Both the position numbers and the translations under genes were made by a program. A model generated the notes under the pieces. It searched no databases. It was given only the letters and a program-made list of their open reading frames with translations, and was not told the DNA's origin. A DNA stretch of 64,000 nt, from assembly GCA_032164245.1 (NCBI GenBank), contig JAVMKO010000003.1, positions 84,612,390 to 84,676,389 of the forward strand, in the 5' to 3' direction. The stretch comes from Sternotherus odoratus. Taxonomy: Eukaryota; Chordata; Testudines; Kinosternidae. This document shows, one piece after another, positions 35,701-46,669 of this stretch (position 1 is the first letter of the stretch; every line of letters begins with the position of its first letter).

Positions 35701-38700
35701 ATCAAAGGGCACAGCTGAGGAGTGAGTTAGGTATTAAAAATAATGTGCATGCCAATGCCTCAAAATTGGCTTGATCAGAAGACAGACCCCGAGTACCCAC
35801 AGTTCACACCAATTTCAACAGGAATTGTGGGCATCCTCAGGGTCAGACCTTGATTTTACATGTTTTGATGCTTGGTTTGATACAGGGTTTGCTCATTCAG
35901 TCTATTTTGAGCTAAATTCTTACTAGTGTTTTTTGGAAAAAATGTGTAACATACTAATAAACCAATCCATGTCAATTAATCCCAATGTAGCATGTTATAT
36001 CTGTTTTCTAGCTGTTACTACTATTTGAACAGAAGACCTTGTCAAGGATTAAAGATGAGTTGATTAAAATAACCTACAGTTTAAAAGAGATCTTCATCTT
36101 TTATATAACTAAGCCTTACAAACAATGACTATTGAGCAAAATAGCAGCATATCCTTTTCCCAAAACTTTCTCTCACTCTTATATCTGGCTGAAGTTTACA
36201 TCTCATTTCCAAAAACAAGAACTTCTAATCAGATAACTCTTAGTCGATAGTTTGCAGCAGAGTATGAGCAAACTGTGTTCAGAAACCTTGTTGTGGCTTT
36301 GCAGTGAAGGAGTTTCCCTGGGTAGAGAGAATCAGAGAGGTAGCCGTGTTAGTCTGGAATAGCAGAGGTAACAAAGTCCTGTGACACCTTAACTATAAAG
36401 TTTTGAAGCATAAGATTTTGTGGGCTAATACCCACTTCGTCGGATGCAAGCAGTGAAAGAGAGTGTCCGTGAAGCTGGATCTAACTTTCTGATAGAAACT
36501 AAATCCTTCCCACCCAAGTCACAAAAAAGCCTCCAGGGAGACACATGATGCTGTTTGCTCATTCTCCCTGTGACTGAACAAGAAGGCGATATTAACAGTT
36601 TTTGCTGATGCACTGTTATTGACTGTTGATAGGTTGGTTAACATATGATTGAGGATTACAGAAATAGTCTATGTTATAGTTGTATATTTAGGGCCATATT
36701 CTTATACTTTTACTCAATAGAGATACATCAAGGTCTAGTGGACCAAGCACTGGATTGGGTTCAGGAATTCTATTACTGTCTCTGGCCTGTTGGTGACTTT
36801 GGGCAAGTCAATTTGTTGCTCTGTGCCTCAATTTCCCCTACTGTAAAATGGGGATAATGATGCTGACCTTCTTTGCAATCTATTGGTAAAAAGCACTGCA
36901 TAAGAGCTAATAATTATTACTCTTATTGGATAGCAGCTTTCTCTGCAGGTAGCTCCAGAGACTTCAGTGGAATTGCTTGTGGAATAAGACTCTATTCAGT
37001 GTCAGTAAAGGCATCAGAATCTGGCCCCACAGTAATTGTCGAGCAACACTTAGATCAAAATTAAATGTTATTTGCAACACATATATGTGTCACATATATA
37101 TACATCTGCACATATTAATGCGTTCAGCCATGTAGCATTTACAGTGCCTCAAAGAGTCATACCTCCTCCCACACACATACACCTTCCTAACTCCTCTCAA
37201 ACTGATTTAAAATCCAGGGCATTACATGGTATAGGAGTTTCCAGATCAGCTTGAACCTTCTTTACCATGATAGTGTAAGTCTCCCTCCTCTACTAAACGT
37301 CTTGTCTTCCTTTAGCATCATTAGGCTAAATCCTGCAGTTTTTACTCAATCAAAGCTGACTAATTTGATACCAATACCCCAATATAACACGGTCCTCGGG
37401 AGCCAAGAAATCTTACCGGGTTATAGATGAAACCATGTTATATCAGGGTAGGGAAGGCTGTGCCTCTCCAAACAGCCTGGCCGTGCCCCTATCCGACCCC
37501 TACCTACTTCCCGCCCCCTGAATGGCCCCTCAGAGCCCCAACCCATCCAAGGGGAGGACCTCAGAGGAATAGCTCTGCAGCTCACCTCTGCTCTATCTTG
37601 GCCTCCTCCCCTGAGCGTGCCGTCACTGCCCCCTAGAGCGCTGCTTTACCGCATTATATCCGAATATGCGTTATATCAGACTGCGTTACATTGGGGTAGA
37701 GGTATAGTACACAATATATGCTGTGGTCAATGTACTCCACTGACAAAAACCTGGTACTCATCCCATTCAGTGCTGAAAAAGGCCATTCCCTCAATCTGGC
37801 AATATGAAGAGCCCTCTAATGTTCTGCTCATGGTGATTTATTGAACTAAGGAGAAATGGAGTCTCCTGTGTGTTAATTTGGGATCAGATTCTAGCTGCTC
37901 ATGCACCGTGGGGAGATGGGGGAGAGAGTAACACCAGCCAAAGCCAAATCCACAAAGGGCTTTGGGCTTTGGGTGTGGTGGCACCCAACTTTTAGGCATC
38001 TAGAAAGTCACAGGAACAACATTGCAATCTCCAAAACCTAGGCTCCCTATACAATGAATGGCAAGAGCTAGGCACCTTAGGCTGTGATCCCCAAAGCCAG
38101 TATGCTAGGAGGGGAGCTGTCTGAGCTAGCCAGTGGGAGATGTTGACCAGAGAGGGTGAGAAAAGTGCCACCAATCTTTTGGAGATAAGCACCGAAATCC
38201 AGACTGCAGAAAGGCACTTAGCTCAGATGGTGATCTGTGAACTGGGTGAAGATAGGTGTTCAACCATCTTAGTTGCAAACAGAGCCTAAAACAAAATGGC
38301 CAGGGGAATAGATGACCACCCTTACCCCCAATAGCCTAGGGGTCCTCACCCAGCTTATAGGAGACCTTCCATTCAAGTTCTTCTTCCTCCTGAAAGGAAG
38401 AAAGGATTTGCCACCTCCCGGGTGAGTGACCATGCACCAGGTTGCAGAGTTGTTCTAACTCTTTCAGGGGCCCAATTAATATGTAATTAGTCAGTCGTTT
38501 AAAGTTGAACATGTTCAATAGGAGAGATTGGGAGGGGCATATCAAAGTATTCCATAGCCTAGTGATTAGGGCACTCATTTGAGAGATGACAGGTCCTTGT
38601 TCAAATTGCAGCCTGGGAGGGGAGGCAAAAGGGGCAACAATGTTAAAGCATCGCTGCAACAGCACTTTAACATCGGCTGCATATAGGCTGGTACCGGCTT

Positions 38701-41700
38701 CTTACTGGTACACCGTACTGGCCTACTTTCACCTCTGGCTAAAGATATAAGACAGGTCATTCTTTGCCACACTTCATCCCCATGCTTGAGGGACCTAATC
38801 TGGTAGGTGATCTCTGAGCATGCCCACAGACTCAGGCTGCACATGTGACTTAGGCAGCCCAACATCTATTCCTCCTGATTTGTGAATCACTCTGGGGCTT
38901 AGGCAGGAGATAGGTGATGTGCTGGCCACCGCTTCCCACATCCCTCATTGGCAGGGATTAGCAGTCCACAGCAACTGGGAGCTGCGGGGGACCTGTGCCT
39001 GCAAGCAATGTAAACAAAATGTCTCACGGTCCACCTGAGATAGGCCATGTGCTGAAGGTTGCCGATCTCTGCTCTGTTTAATGCTCTGTATTGGATGGTA
39101 TGTGCAAGCCGCTGCAGATATTGAAATCCACTTAGCATGTGCACAAGCACTGTGTGGATTTTTCAAGATCTGCATTTACTCCATGCAAATAAGCCTAACA
39201 TTTCACACTACATTTGAACTGGTGGTACGAAACCTGCATTTGTCCTGTGCATGGCATTTTTCACTGAAACTGATGGAAGTGCTGCATGCCAAAGGACTGC
39301 AGGACCAGGCATGATATGAGAAAACAGATTGGATATATTAAAGATTCTTTGATCTTATTGTGCACCACATTCAATTTAGCAAAACAGGAACAATAATTTT
39401 CCAGCAACAAGCAACAAGCACGTTCAAACATGTCAAAAGCCTGAAGCACAATACATTAAATATTTAAAAGGTGGCTAAGGCTTTCAGAGCCATACCTTGT
39501 TCTGGAGAGCTCAAGTCAGGAAAATAAAAGGGTGTTGTTCCAGTTTCACAAAATAGAAATGCGTGTTCACTGTAAAAAAATCTTTGCAAGCCCAGCCAGT
39601 TCCCACATAGGCCCAGTCAGTATTGTAGTTGTCATCCTTTCACCCAGGTTTCTGTCAAAGCTCAAGTGTACTTTCCTTTTACTAACTTTATATTATCTAA
39701 GTCGTTTGTCACCATGGTGCTAAAGCACACCTTGATATTTTATTGCAGCTCTTTCTTCTTTGGCCAAGCTAATCTTCCTTGAGAATAAAAACAACCTGCC
39801 TTTCACCTGATGTGTCTTATAAGTGGTATTTAGAAAAAGGAGTTTTTTTCCCCTGCAAAGTTTGAGGTTATCTCAGCAAGATGTATCTGAGAAATAAGTA
39901 TGTGCACAAATAAGACATAAGTTTAACACTTTTAACTATTCTTTCTCAAACGACTTGCTCTAGTGTGAGAATTTTTTTAAAAAAATTATCCTCAATGGAA
40001 ACTACGGTCTTAAAGTGTGTTTAGAAGGTTTGATAATTAAATTTGAATATTTGAAACTCTTAAGGATGCAGTAGAGTTTATAAACTCCTCAGACTCTCAC
40101 TTTCACAAAGTTTATAAACTTTCTGGGGCATTCAGAGGCACTGCTGGGACATAGCTGCACCAGTGGGGTTTGCTAGATCTGTCACTTTAATGGTTTAGGT
40201 TCCAAAAGAATATAGACTCCTCTTGTGATCCCTGTGAGGTTTGTAAATTCCATCAGCTGAAGCACTGAGGTTGCAAGAGATTAAAACTCTACTGCTGCAA
40301 CAAGTGAATTTTGTAAACTTCATCCCTTCCCAATCTCATTAGATACAAAGATGTTAGTGCAGCCTCTGAAGGTTTATATAAGTCAAACTGCTCAGATTTA
40401 AATTATGAGCTTTGCTAGGGAAGAATTTAGTCGGAATTTGTGTACGTCATTGAATAACATGCATGGTCTTTATAATTAAATCTATTTATCGTAGGAGTAA
40501 AATATATTATATTCACTGTTCCACTAATGTTGATACGTTTCACTGGCAGCAGGCAGCTGACTCCCAGATGGATAATCTCCATCACATCAGTGGGATCAGC
40601 CACACTGCAGCAGCCCACGTTCCATAGGCCTTCCAGAAGACAACCCTTTTGGGCCTGCACTCAATTATGGGTGGAGCAGAGAAGCTAGAAATCAAGCCAA
40701 TAGGAGGGGAATAGGGAAGAAACAAGGAATTTGTGCCTCACAAAATATGTCAAATCACTTCTGCTCCCTATTAGCTACATTGTCTTTCTTCATGTCTCCA
40801 TGCTTATGAAAGGGGGAAATGTAATCATACTTGTAGTATGGTTTGAGATATTGGACACTTGTCCTCCTTAAAGTTTTTGTATTATTGTAGATAAAAGGAA
40901 GCACACAAATAAAATGCATCTTTTATTAAAAACCTGATCATAGGTGCACCTTTTCCTTTAGTTTTCAGCAAAGGCAACTTTTAAATTTTATTACAGGAGT
41001 TTATTACAGGTACAGGAAACCTACCATGATGCATTCAAGTGGAAGGCTATGGAGCCAAAAATAAGCATTTCCAACTGTAGCCAAAAAGGATCAGTGGAAG
41101 GCGGTTTTGATTCTCAGATGAGAGCTGGTCAATAAGAAATGGCATTAACTTAATCCAAAGGGCTCAGTTTGCCCATTCTCTCCAGATCCAGAGAATGTCT
41201 CAGTACACAGGGGGGAAGCATGAGTTTGTGATTAAAACAGGATTAAGAGCAGCCAGGAATTCTGTATTCAGTATCCAAATTTTGCCAAAGATTTCCTGTG
41301 CAACCTCAGGCAACTCATTTAGTCCCAAATTTTCAAAAGCGTCCAGTAATCTGGGGTACCCCACTTGATGCACCTATGGACTAGTTTTCAGAGGCACTGA
41401 GCATGCAGAGCAACACATGAACTCAATGGGAGTGTCAAGTTGGACACTCAACATTAGTAAACATTTTTTAAAATGTGAGCATTTGCCTTTCTGTGCCTCA
41501 GTTTCCCCTTCTATAAATAGGAGATCATATTTGCCTATTGTGTTTTGAGGATTAATTCACAGATGTTTTTAATTGGCTTGAGATCCTCAGTTGGAAGGTG
41601 CTATAGAACTCTAGTGCATTTGTGAGAAAAATACAAAAGCAGGGAAGAAAGACTGTCATGAAAACCCCCGGGCCAGCCTGGACCCTAAATTCCAACCCTT

Positions 41701-44179
41701 TGTTTGTGAGGGACATGGGCCCAGATCCACAAAGGAAGTTAGAAGTTGCATGCTGAACTGAACTTTTAGGTGCCTAGAAATGGAACAGCACCACAATCCA
41801 CAGAGCCCGAGGGAGGCACCCGGGCTCTCTGTACAATGAATGGGGAAATATAAGTGCCTTAGACTGATCCACAAAGGCAGGGAGCTGCCTTCAGCAGCCA
41901 ATGGAGATGCCAACCAGAAAGGGATGTGCTAAGATGTGCCCCTCTCTTGGAGAAAGGCACCCAAGTCCAGCTGCAGGGAGGTGCCTAGCTCCGTTAGTGA
42001 CCCACAAACTTGGGGAAGGTAGGCATTCAGCTGAATAAATGCAGGCCAGACCCAAAACAAATTGGCTGGGGGAGGACCTGCCTTACAACCTTTAGCTTAC
42101 TGGATAGGTACTCACCCAGAATGCAGAAGGTCCCTGGTTTCAGTCTCCCCTCCACTTGAAGGGGAGAAGGGATTTGAAGAGGGCTCAGCTAACTCTAACA
42201 ACTAGGCTATAATAGACCTGTTCTAAATCTTTTACTGGCCCAATTAATATATAATTATTCACTTAATTAAAGTGGAACAACTTTGAGAGGAGAGCCTAAG
42301 GGGGCCCCATATCAGAATATTTCATAGTCTAGTGTCTACTAGGCCACTGACCTGAAAGAGATAACAGATCCCTATTCAAATCCCTTCTGCCCCCTCCAAG
42401 GTGGGGAGAAGTATCCTTGGTGTGCTCCTTAACCACTGAGCTAAAGGTTTATTAGGGAGGACTGCCTCCTTTCCCCCCCAACTGCTTTGTGTGAACTCAT
42501 CTGAGGGGCTGCATCTGACAGGTGTGATCAGAGGCCACCTACCAGATCAGGCAGACAACTTAGCCGTCTTGTTGCCTCTCTTTCTTGTAGTCATCTTGTT
42601 GATGTTCCTCTGTGAATCACTCTGAGACAGGCGTCCAGACGCCTACAGTGCGGCCAAAGTGCGCGTGCTCAGGCAGGAGATAGACACCTGCTTGCCTACA
42701 GTGAGGCTGCAGTGCACACATTCAGAGGAAAAAACATGGGCACCCAGTGAATTTAGGCACCTTCATGATTAGGCAGCAGTGGGAGTTTTGTGGCTCATAG
42801 AGGGACCTACAAAGGGACGTGGATTCCTGAGTCTGTGGGCTAAGGTCCTAAGTACCTTTGTGGATCGTGTCCCTGGCACCTAGGGAGAAACGATACCATT
42901 GTGGAATGTATTAATATAACATTCATGTGGGATTGGAGAGGGGAGGGATACTCAATGGGCATCAGGGGTAGAAATAGAGTCCCCAAATAGAGCAAATAGT
43001 AAACGGTTGAAAAATTCCTCTAGCCTGAGTGAATAATTTCCTTCTGACTAGTGAATAAATCCCCATTCTCTTTTCATTACCATCAGTCAATGCAGAGCAG
43101 GGCCAGCGAGCACAGTTTGTGCATGGGTGGTACATTTTCATGACAGTTTTGGGAGGCTGAACCAAATGGACACTAAGGGTCTGTGTCTCTACTGCTGTGC
43201 ACCTTACACAGACATTTATATGCACAAGGTGAGTGTAACATGCTACTATTCTGATTCTGTAGTATTTATACACACTCTTTATACAGGTGTAAATAAGTAT
43301 ACAAGCTGCCAAACAGTTGAGACTCAGGCTATTAGCCAAAGGGCTTTCATGACTTGAATCAACATTATCTAAGTGACTTCCTCAGAGTCCAAACTTTTAT
43401 CAGAATTCCTCCAAGTATGAAAACCTTAATTCAGACTCTTCTCAATGAAAAAAACCTTTCTCCTTTCAACATTTTGTTTCAGAACCACGTCAGACATGGT
43501 GTGGTGTGCCCCCCGATATACTTTTAGAAGTATGTTCTGCAACCTGATATTTATTGTGGACATAGCTGCTTCACAGCTCCTTTTTTACATCCCAACAGGT
43601 CCTTGCCAGTAAAGGATGATCCCTCTTGTTAAACCAAAGTTTACCCATAGTTGCTATTTATTGCTTTATGGACTTGTCCTGCAATAATTATTCACTTCTG
43701 GAAAGCAGAGATTGTAGTTATTTCTAAATAAATTTATCTCACATGGTTCAAAGGTTCCCTGCACTATGTTTCCATATGTGTCTTTGTACCATGAACATAC
43801 ATACCCTCTAGCCCTATGAAAATAGCAATCATCCCTCTTTTTTTTCCTAAAAAGATCACCCTTGTTGCACTCTTTCTCCAAAAAATGCTCAATGTATTTT
43901 ATGTGGGGCAAGCTCAGTCATGTGGCATAGACTCACCATGGGCTGCCACCCGCATTGCGGTCACTTACCGTAGTCCATCAGGGAGGTGCACATCCAGTCG
44001 GGGTCATCGTTGAACCTTGTACAGCTTTCCCATAACGAGGCTCGATGCTGACGGGGCACCGTCTCCGACTCCAGCCAGCCCTTGCCAGCCAGCGCAATAA
44101 GGCCAAAGATGACCGCTATGCCTAACATCAGAGGCAAGATCCATCTGCACCGTGTGTAGTCAAGGCCATACTGCACCAT
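29497..44179 (-). CDS. PERP-like: PERP-like tetraspan membrane protein, gene A (three exons)
   Basis: Joined exons 44179-43969, 30268-30125 and 29711-29497 give 189 residues, close to the family's usual length. Exon-intron structure and phases (both phase 1) copy gene B. The protein has four membrane segments (about 13-33, 71-100, 108-129 and 151-168), the loop-one pattern W35, LW50, C53, C64, and a C-terminus NYEDQILGN...YFYTSP that matches the usual PERP ending. The expected role by family is a plasma-membrane/desmosome tetraspan protein induced by p53 or p63. One oddity is Glu159 inside helix four, where gene B has Val. Intron 1 is 13.7 kb and full of transposons. The start context is good (A at -3, G at +4). 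It could be a paralogue without a mammalian counterpart, since both window genes resemble each other more than either resembles mammalian PERP in exon 2, as far as I recall that sequence. Confidence 0.9.
29712..30124 (-). other. Gene A intron 2 (413 bp)
   Basis: Phase-1 intron, GTAAGA donor and pyrimidine-rich CTTTCTTCAG acceptor; contains a hAT MITE at 29926-30049. Confidence 0.85.
29926..30049. mobile_element. hAT MITE, copy 1
   Basis: Ends TAGGGTGACCAGAC / CTGGTCACCCTA. The 8-bp flanks GTGAAATA and GTCAAATA differ by one base, the target size of hAT elements. Internal AGCCTATATAAGG is shared with the two other copies. Confidence 0.75.
30125..30268 (-). CDS. PERP-like: Gene A exon 2 (second membrane segment)
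   Basis: 144 nt, the same length as gene B exon 2, with AG acceptor and GTAAGA donor (30124-30119). It encodes [13 protein letters not shown], the hydrophobic run [15 protein letters not shown], the loop [10 protein letters not shown] and the start of helix three. Differences from gene B are nearly all conservative (F/Y, I/V), the mark of purifying selection rather than decay. Confidence 0.9.
31002..31112. mobile_element. hAT MITE, copy 2
   Basis: Ends TGGGGTGACCAAATG and CTGGTCACCCTA; 8-bp flanks GTCATATC and GTCATGTC (one mismatch). Opposite orientation to copy 1 (TATATAGGTTCCT inside). Confidence 0.75.
32116..32392. mobile_element. Foldback MITE with long inverted arms
   Basis: Left GGGTATGTCTGC next to TAA, right CATACATACC on the inverted side. 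The arms include AAGGGGGATGTTTAACTG / CAGCCCCTTAGCCTGAGC and GAGCTTGGGCTGAAACC / GGGCTCTAGCCCGAGCTC, so most of the element can fold on itself. Confidence 0.6.
33421..34060 (+). pseudogene. CR1-superfamily LINE fragment
   Basis: Broken frames in order resemble the C-terminal RT region and 3' part of a CR1/L3 LINE. TTGACAACACTGGGATGTTT is the counterpart of the [10 protein letters not shown] region in the CR1 at 11 kb. It is followed by [17 protein letters not shown] and [15 protein letters not shown]. Many stops and shifts. Confidence 0.5.
34548..35692. mobile_element. Foldback element with 0.7-kb GC-rich palindrome
   Basis: Outer ends GGGTATGTCTTCACT and, inverted, AGTGGGGACCAGGCC, related to the Harbinger-like MITE ends here. 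Inside lie inverted AAAGTCGA-containing arms, then a palindrome 34770-35461. Its left arm has about ten units of 29-37 bp starting CCGAGCAGCTCC/CCGAGCAGCCCC, and its right arm has the complementary GGAGCTGCTCGGG units. The axis is near 35115. Long open frames exist on all strands only because of the GC-rich repeats. Confidence 0.75.
36336..36448 (-). repeat. Penelope-like 3'-tail copy
   Basis: Plus strand AGGTAGCCGTGTTAGTCTGG ... CCACTTCGTCGGATGC, nearly identical to 23371-23493, but missing a few bases of the CTTAAAGACTAAC part. Confidence 0.7.
36725..36930 (-). repeat. MIR SINE, reverse orientation
   Basis: GACTTTGGGCAAGTCAATTT, CTGTGCCTCAATTTCCCC and TGTAAAATGGGGATAATGAT, in the order of a reversed MIR. 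A similar fragment lies at 41490-41540. Confidence 0.7.
37374..37703. mobile_element. Mariner/Tigger-like MITE with ATATAAC sub-repeats
   Basis: Left CCCCAATATAACACGG, right inverted GCGTTACATTGGGGTAGAGG. Further TTATATC / GATATAAC motifs recur inside both ends; the core is GC-rich. Confidence 0.5.
37945..38890 (+). repeat. Family R1 interspersed repeat, right end lost
   Basis: Begins AATCCACAAAGGGCTTTGGG, shares AGGTCCTTGTTCAAATTGCAG and GTGAATCACTCTGGGGCTTA with other R1 copies; joins a hAT fragment at 38895. Confidence 0.55.
38895..39070 (-). repeat. hAT element fragment
   Basis: On the minus strand it starts GAGATCGGCAACCTTCAGCA, then ACATTTTGTTTACATTGC and GCAGCTCCCAGTTGC, an order I associate with a reptile hAT family whose ends read CAGnGnTCGGCAACC. 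Confidence 0.5.
41700..42872 (+). repeat. Family R1 interspersed repeat, most complete copy
   Basis: Left CCAGATCCACAAAGGAAGTTAG and right CTAAGTACCTTTGTGGATCG are inverted. It carries the internal motif ACAGATCCCTATTCAAATCCC and the GAATCACTCTGAGACAGGCG to ACCCAGTGAATTTAGGCACC section seen in the other copies. No coding frame. Confidence 0.65.
43906..43925 (-). promoter_or_regulatory. Candidate p53/p63 response element, gene A intron 1
   Basis: On the minus strand this reads CCACATGACT GAGCTTGCCC, starting 44 nt into intron 1. It also matches the double RRRCWWGYYY consensus at 17 of 20 positions, with a perfect second half-site identical to that of gene B. The first bases of the intron (GTAAGTG...GCAATG) are likewise shared by both genes, so this is a conserved paralogous block. 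Confidence 0.5.
43969..44179 (-). CDS. PERP-like: Gene A exon 1 (residues 1-70 plus one base)
   Basis: 211 nt from ATG 44179-44177 to a GTAAGT donor at 43968-43963. It encodes [11 protein letters not shown] and the rest of helix one, then the first extracellular loop with GWLESE, ASLWESC and a second Cys (C64). The exon ends SLMDY plus G, so the split codon with exon 2 is GCC (Ala), as in mammalian PERP. The intron just after the donor carries a short block shared with gene B. Confidence 0.9.
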
Positions 44180-44560
44180 TTTGTGGTGTGGTCAGTGGCT
44201 TCTCTAGAGGCCAGGTGCACAAATGGATGAGCTTTTTCTGCTACTGACTCAGCAGCGTGGGTCAAAGGTGTTTTATGAAGGCTCCTGGAGAGTGTGTGTA
44301 GATGTATGAATGTGTGAGTGAGAGCGGCTTTTGAATCCAGACACCGAAGGAGGGAGCTCCACCTAAATTCCAATGACTAAGAGCTGTAGCAGTGGCACCA
44401 GAAACCTGTTGAGCCGCACTGAAGTTGCAGGGCTGGGCCGGCTCATCTGCCTGGCTCCTCTTTCCTCTCTGCTGATTCGTAAACACATCAGGCACCATGA
44501 CACTCTCTGGCCCTGGGCTTTTAACCCTTCCCTGGCTGCCACTTCCCACTAAGGAGCAAC
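44180..44560 (-). promoter_or_regulatory. Gene A 5' UTR and proximal promoter
   Basis: A TATA-like ATTCAAAAG (minus strand, about 44336-44328) lies about 150 bp above the ATG in the position that corresponds to the gene B element. A perfect AP-1 site TGACTCA is at 44245-44251, in the presumed 5' UTR. The block 44350-44435 and the stretch near 44518-44535 (TTTTAACCCTTCCC) are shared with the gene B promoter. AP-1 plus a p53/p63-like site in intron 1 fits expression in stratified epithelium, which is an inference. Confidence 0.5.
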
Positions 44561-44990
44561 ATGGATTAAATAAGGTGCTTTTGCACTAGAGTGGGTGCAC
44601 ATAGCACAATTACACTAAAATCTAAAAACCAATTTGCATGGTAAGCTCTTTTGTCAGATGCCCATAATTGTCTGAACTTTCCCCTTTGAGGCTGAAATGT
44701 TCTGTGCTGGGCCTCCCGCTCTTTTGAAATCTTTTGAGCAGGTTTCCTCAGCCATTACTAAGTTAAGACAGTGAAGAAAATTTCTGACCTTTCTTGGAAG
44801 AGCTATGGCAAAAATCAACAGCTGAAATTAGACAGTTACAATAGGGCATGGCTTGGAAGTACTGAGGAGCACTGCATGTTTCTATGGGGAGAAAATAGGA
44901 TTGATTTGACTGTGCTCTGTGAATATTCTCAGCAGGCACAATACAATACTTGGGCCTAATTCTCCACTGCCCGAATATAAAATGCTACTA
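44561..44990. other. Unassigned intergenic DNA
   Basis: No gene or clear repeat recognised between the gene A promoter and the Myb/SANT remnant. Confidence 0.35.
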
Positions 44991-44994
44991 AAAC

Positions 44995-45345
44995 AGACTA
45001 CTCCATTCGCACTAGTGGTAGCCTTTGCTTCCAGTTTGCATGGAAGTAAAGCTATACAGTGTAGTGGGATTGGGGACTGTGCCTTTAAATGCTGACCGTC
45101 CCACAGCTTCTTCACTTTGACCCTGGCACTGCAGTGTGTCCCGGTCATGGCCCCGCTGTACCATGCATCATGAAATCTCTCTGTAGGTATCGTAATTCCT
45201 GTGGCTGGAGCACAGCTGGGACTGGACAGCCTCCTCTCCCCAAATGCTGATGAGGTCCAGCAGCTCGGCATTGCTCCAAGCAGGGGATCGCCTGGTGCGT
45301 GGAGTAGGCATGGCCACCTGGAAAGATGCACTGAGACCACTGCAC
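44995..45345 (-). pseudogene. Myb/SANT-like protein remnant of a Harbinger-type transposon
   Basis: Minus-strand frames give TRRSPAWSNAELLDLISIWG, EEAVQSQLCSSHRNYDTYREI and then, in another frame, MTGTHCSARVKVKKLWDG. This is the trihelix/Myb-SANT pattern (regularly spaced W, 'AELLDLI.IWGEEAVQ') of the DNA-binding partner protein of Harbinger transposons. At least one frameshift breaks it near 45170, and the C-terminal half is degraded. The adjoining 45424-45590 matches the 5' region of the element at 19851. Confidence 0.6.
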
Positions 45346-45423
45346 ACATCAGCAAGCAAGCAGAAAGGGGACTTTGCAGAGGAATGTACTTAGTGGGGCT
45401 GACAGTTGGTCACCTGAGAGCAA

Positions 45424-45590
45424 GGCAGTAGAGTTCAAACCGATGACCAGAGAGGCAAGAACAGGCATTGTGGGACACCTCCCGGAGGCCAATCGCTGCA
45501 CCATAATTGACAAGGCTGTCTACACTGGCACCACAAAGCTGTACCCCCAGCGCAGAAAGCTGTATGCCTCTCGTTAGGGTGGTTTTTTAA
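45424..45590 (-). mobile_element. 5' region of the same Harbinger-type transposon
   Basis: GGCAGTAGAGTTCAAACCGA and GGCATTGTGGGACACCTCCC are shared with 19852-20000. It lies directly upstream of the Myb/SANT remnant; the terminal repeat itself is missing. Confidence 0.55.
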
Positions 45591-45591
45591 A

Positions 45592-45745
45592 GCTGGGATT
45601 GGGTGACAGGGAATGGATCACTTGATGATAACCTGTCTGTTCATTCCCTTTGGGGCACCTGCCTTTAGCCACTGTTAGAGGACAGGATACTAGGTTTGAT
45701 GGACCTTTGGTCTGACCCAGTATGGCCATTCCTATGTATATGAGT
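45592..45745 (+). repeat. 3' end of a CR1/L3-superfamily LINE
   Basis: GATGGACCTTTGGTCTGACC, CAGTATGGCCATTCCTATG; reverse complement of the family at 21987. Confidence 0.65.
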
Positions 45746-46173
45746 GAGCTGAATTCTGTTCCTCTCTAGGAATCGTAAACAGAAATTTCAACTGCAGGGC
45801 CAAATAGTGTCCTCATTCACATCAGTGTGTAACTGAATTGAAGACCATTAGTTACACCTCTTTAGCTTCATTGTTCAAAGTGAGTGCAACTGTTGGCACA
45901 ATTGACTGCAGCCTTCAATACTAGCGGGATGCATTCAAAGGAAATAAGTCTGCTTAACTTTCATATCTCTGAATGAATTTGCAGTTGGAAAAACATTTTA
46001 CTTGTAGATTAATTCAGTTGGATCTGGAAATCATAACTGTCAAATCTGGAAGTCAGTAGTACTGGTTTTGGTCACTTTTCAGAATAGATCCCCAGTGTAA
46101 GCAATTTGACCCTGAAAGCACTATGTTTTAGTGATTTGCCTGGCTGTTCACCGAACAGATCTAAGTTCTAGAG

Positions 46174-46477
46174 CAGGGGTCAGCAACCTTTCAGAACTGA
46201 TGTGCTTCATTTATTCACACTAATTTAAGGTTTCGCGTGCCAGTAATACATGTTAACATTTTTAGAAGATCTCTTTCTATAAGTCTGTAATATAGAACTA
46301 AATTATTGTTGTATGTAAAGTAAATAAGGTTTTTAAAATGTTTAAGAAGCTTCATTTAAAATTAAATTAAAATGTAGAGCCCCCAGACCGGTGGACAGGA
46401 CTCAGGTAGTGTGAGTGCCCCTGAAAATCAGCTCGCCTGCCGCCTTTAGCACGCGTGCCATAGGTTGCCAATCCCTG
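46174..46477. mobile_element. hAT MITE with 8-bp target duplication
   Basis: Ends CAGGGGTCAGCAACCTTTC and AGGTTGCCAATCCCTG. Flanks TTCTAGAG (46166-46173) and TTCTAGAT (46478-46485) match at seven of eight bases. AT-rich core plus a GC-rich right arm, no transposase. Confidence 0.8.
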
Positions 46478-46669
46478 TTCTAGATCCAACTTTGTGAGAC
46501 TCATAGCTGGCTCTCTAAATGGGAGTCAGTGGTTTTTAAGTCTTAAGTTATCTGTGCCTCTGTCACTATACCTATAAATTGGAGCTACCTACCTTTGTAA
46601 AGACCTCTGAGAGCCACAGAACATGAGAGTGCCAAGAACTTTATTACTCGTAAAAAAGCAATGAGAAGT

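Larger units (their letters stand above)
30269..43968 (-). other. Gene A intron 1 (13.7 kb)
   Basis: Phase-1 intron, filled largely by the repeats listed between 31.0 and 42.9 kb. Stretches 31113-32115, 32393-33420 and 39071-41689 contain no gene I can recognise. A p53/p63-like site lies close to the donor. Confidence 0.85.
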
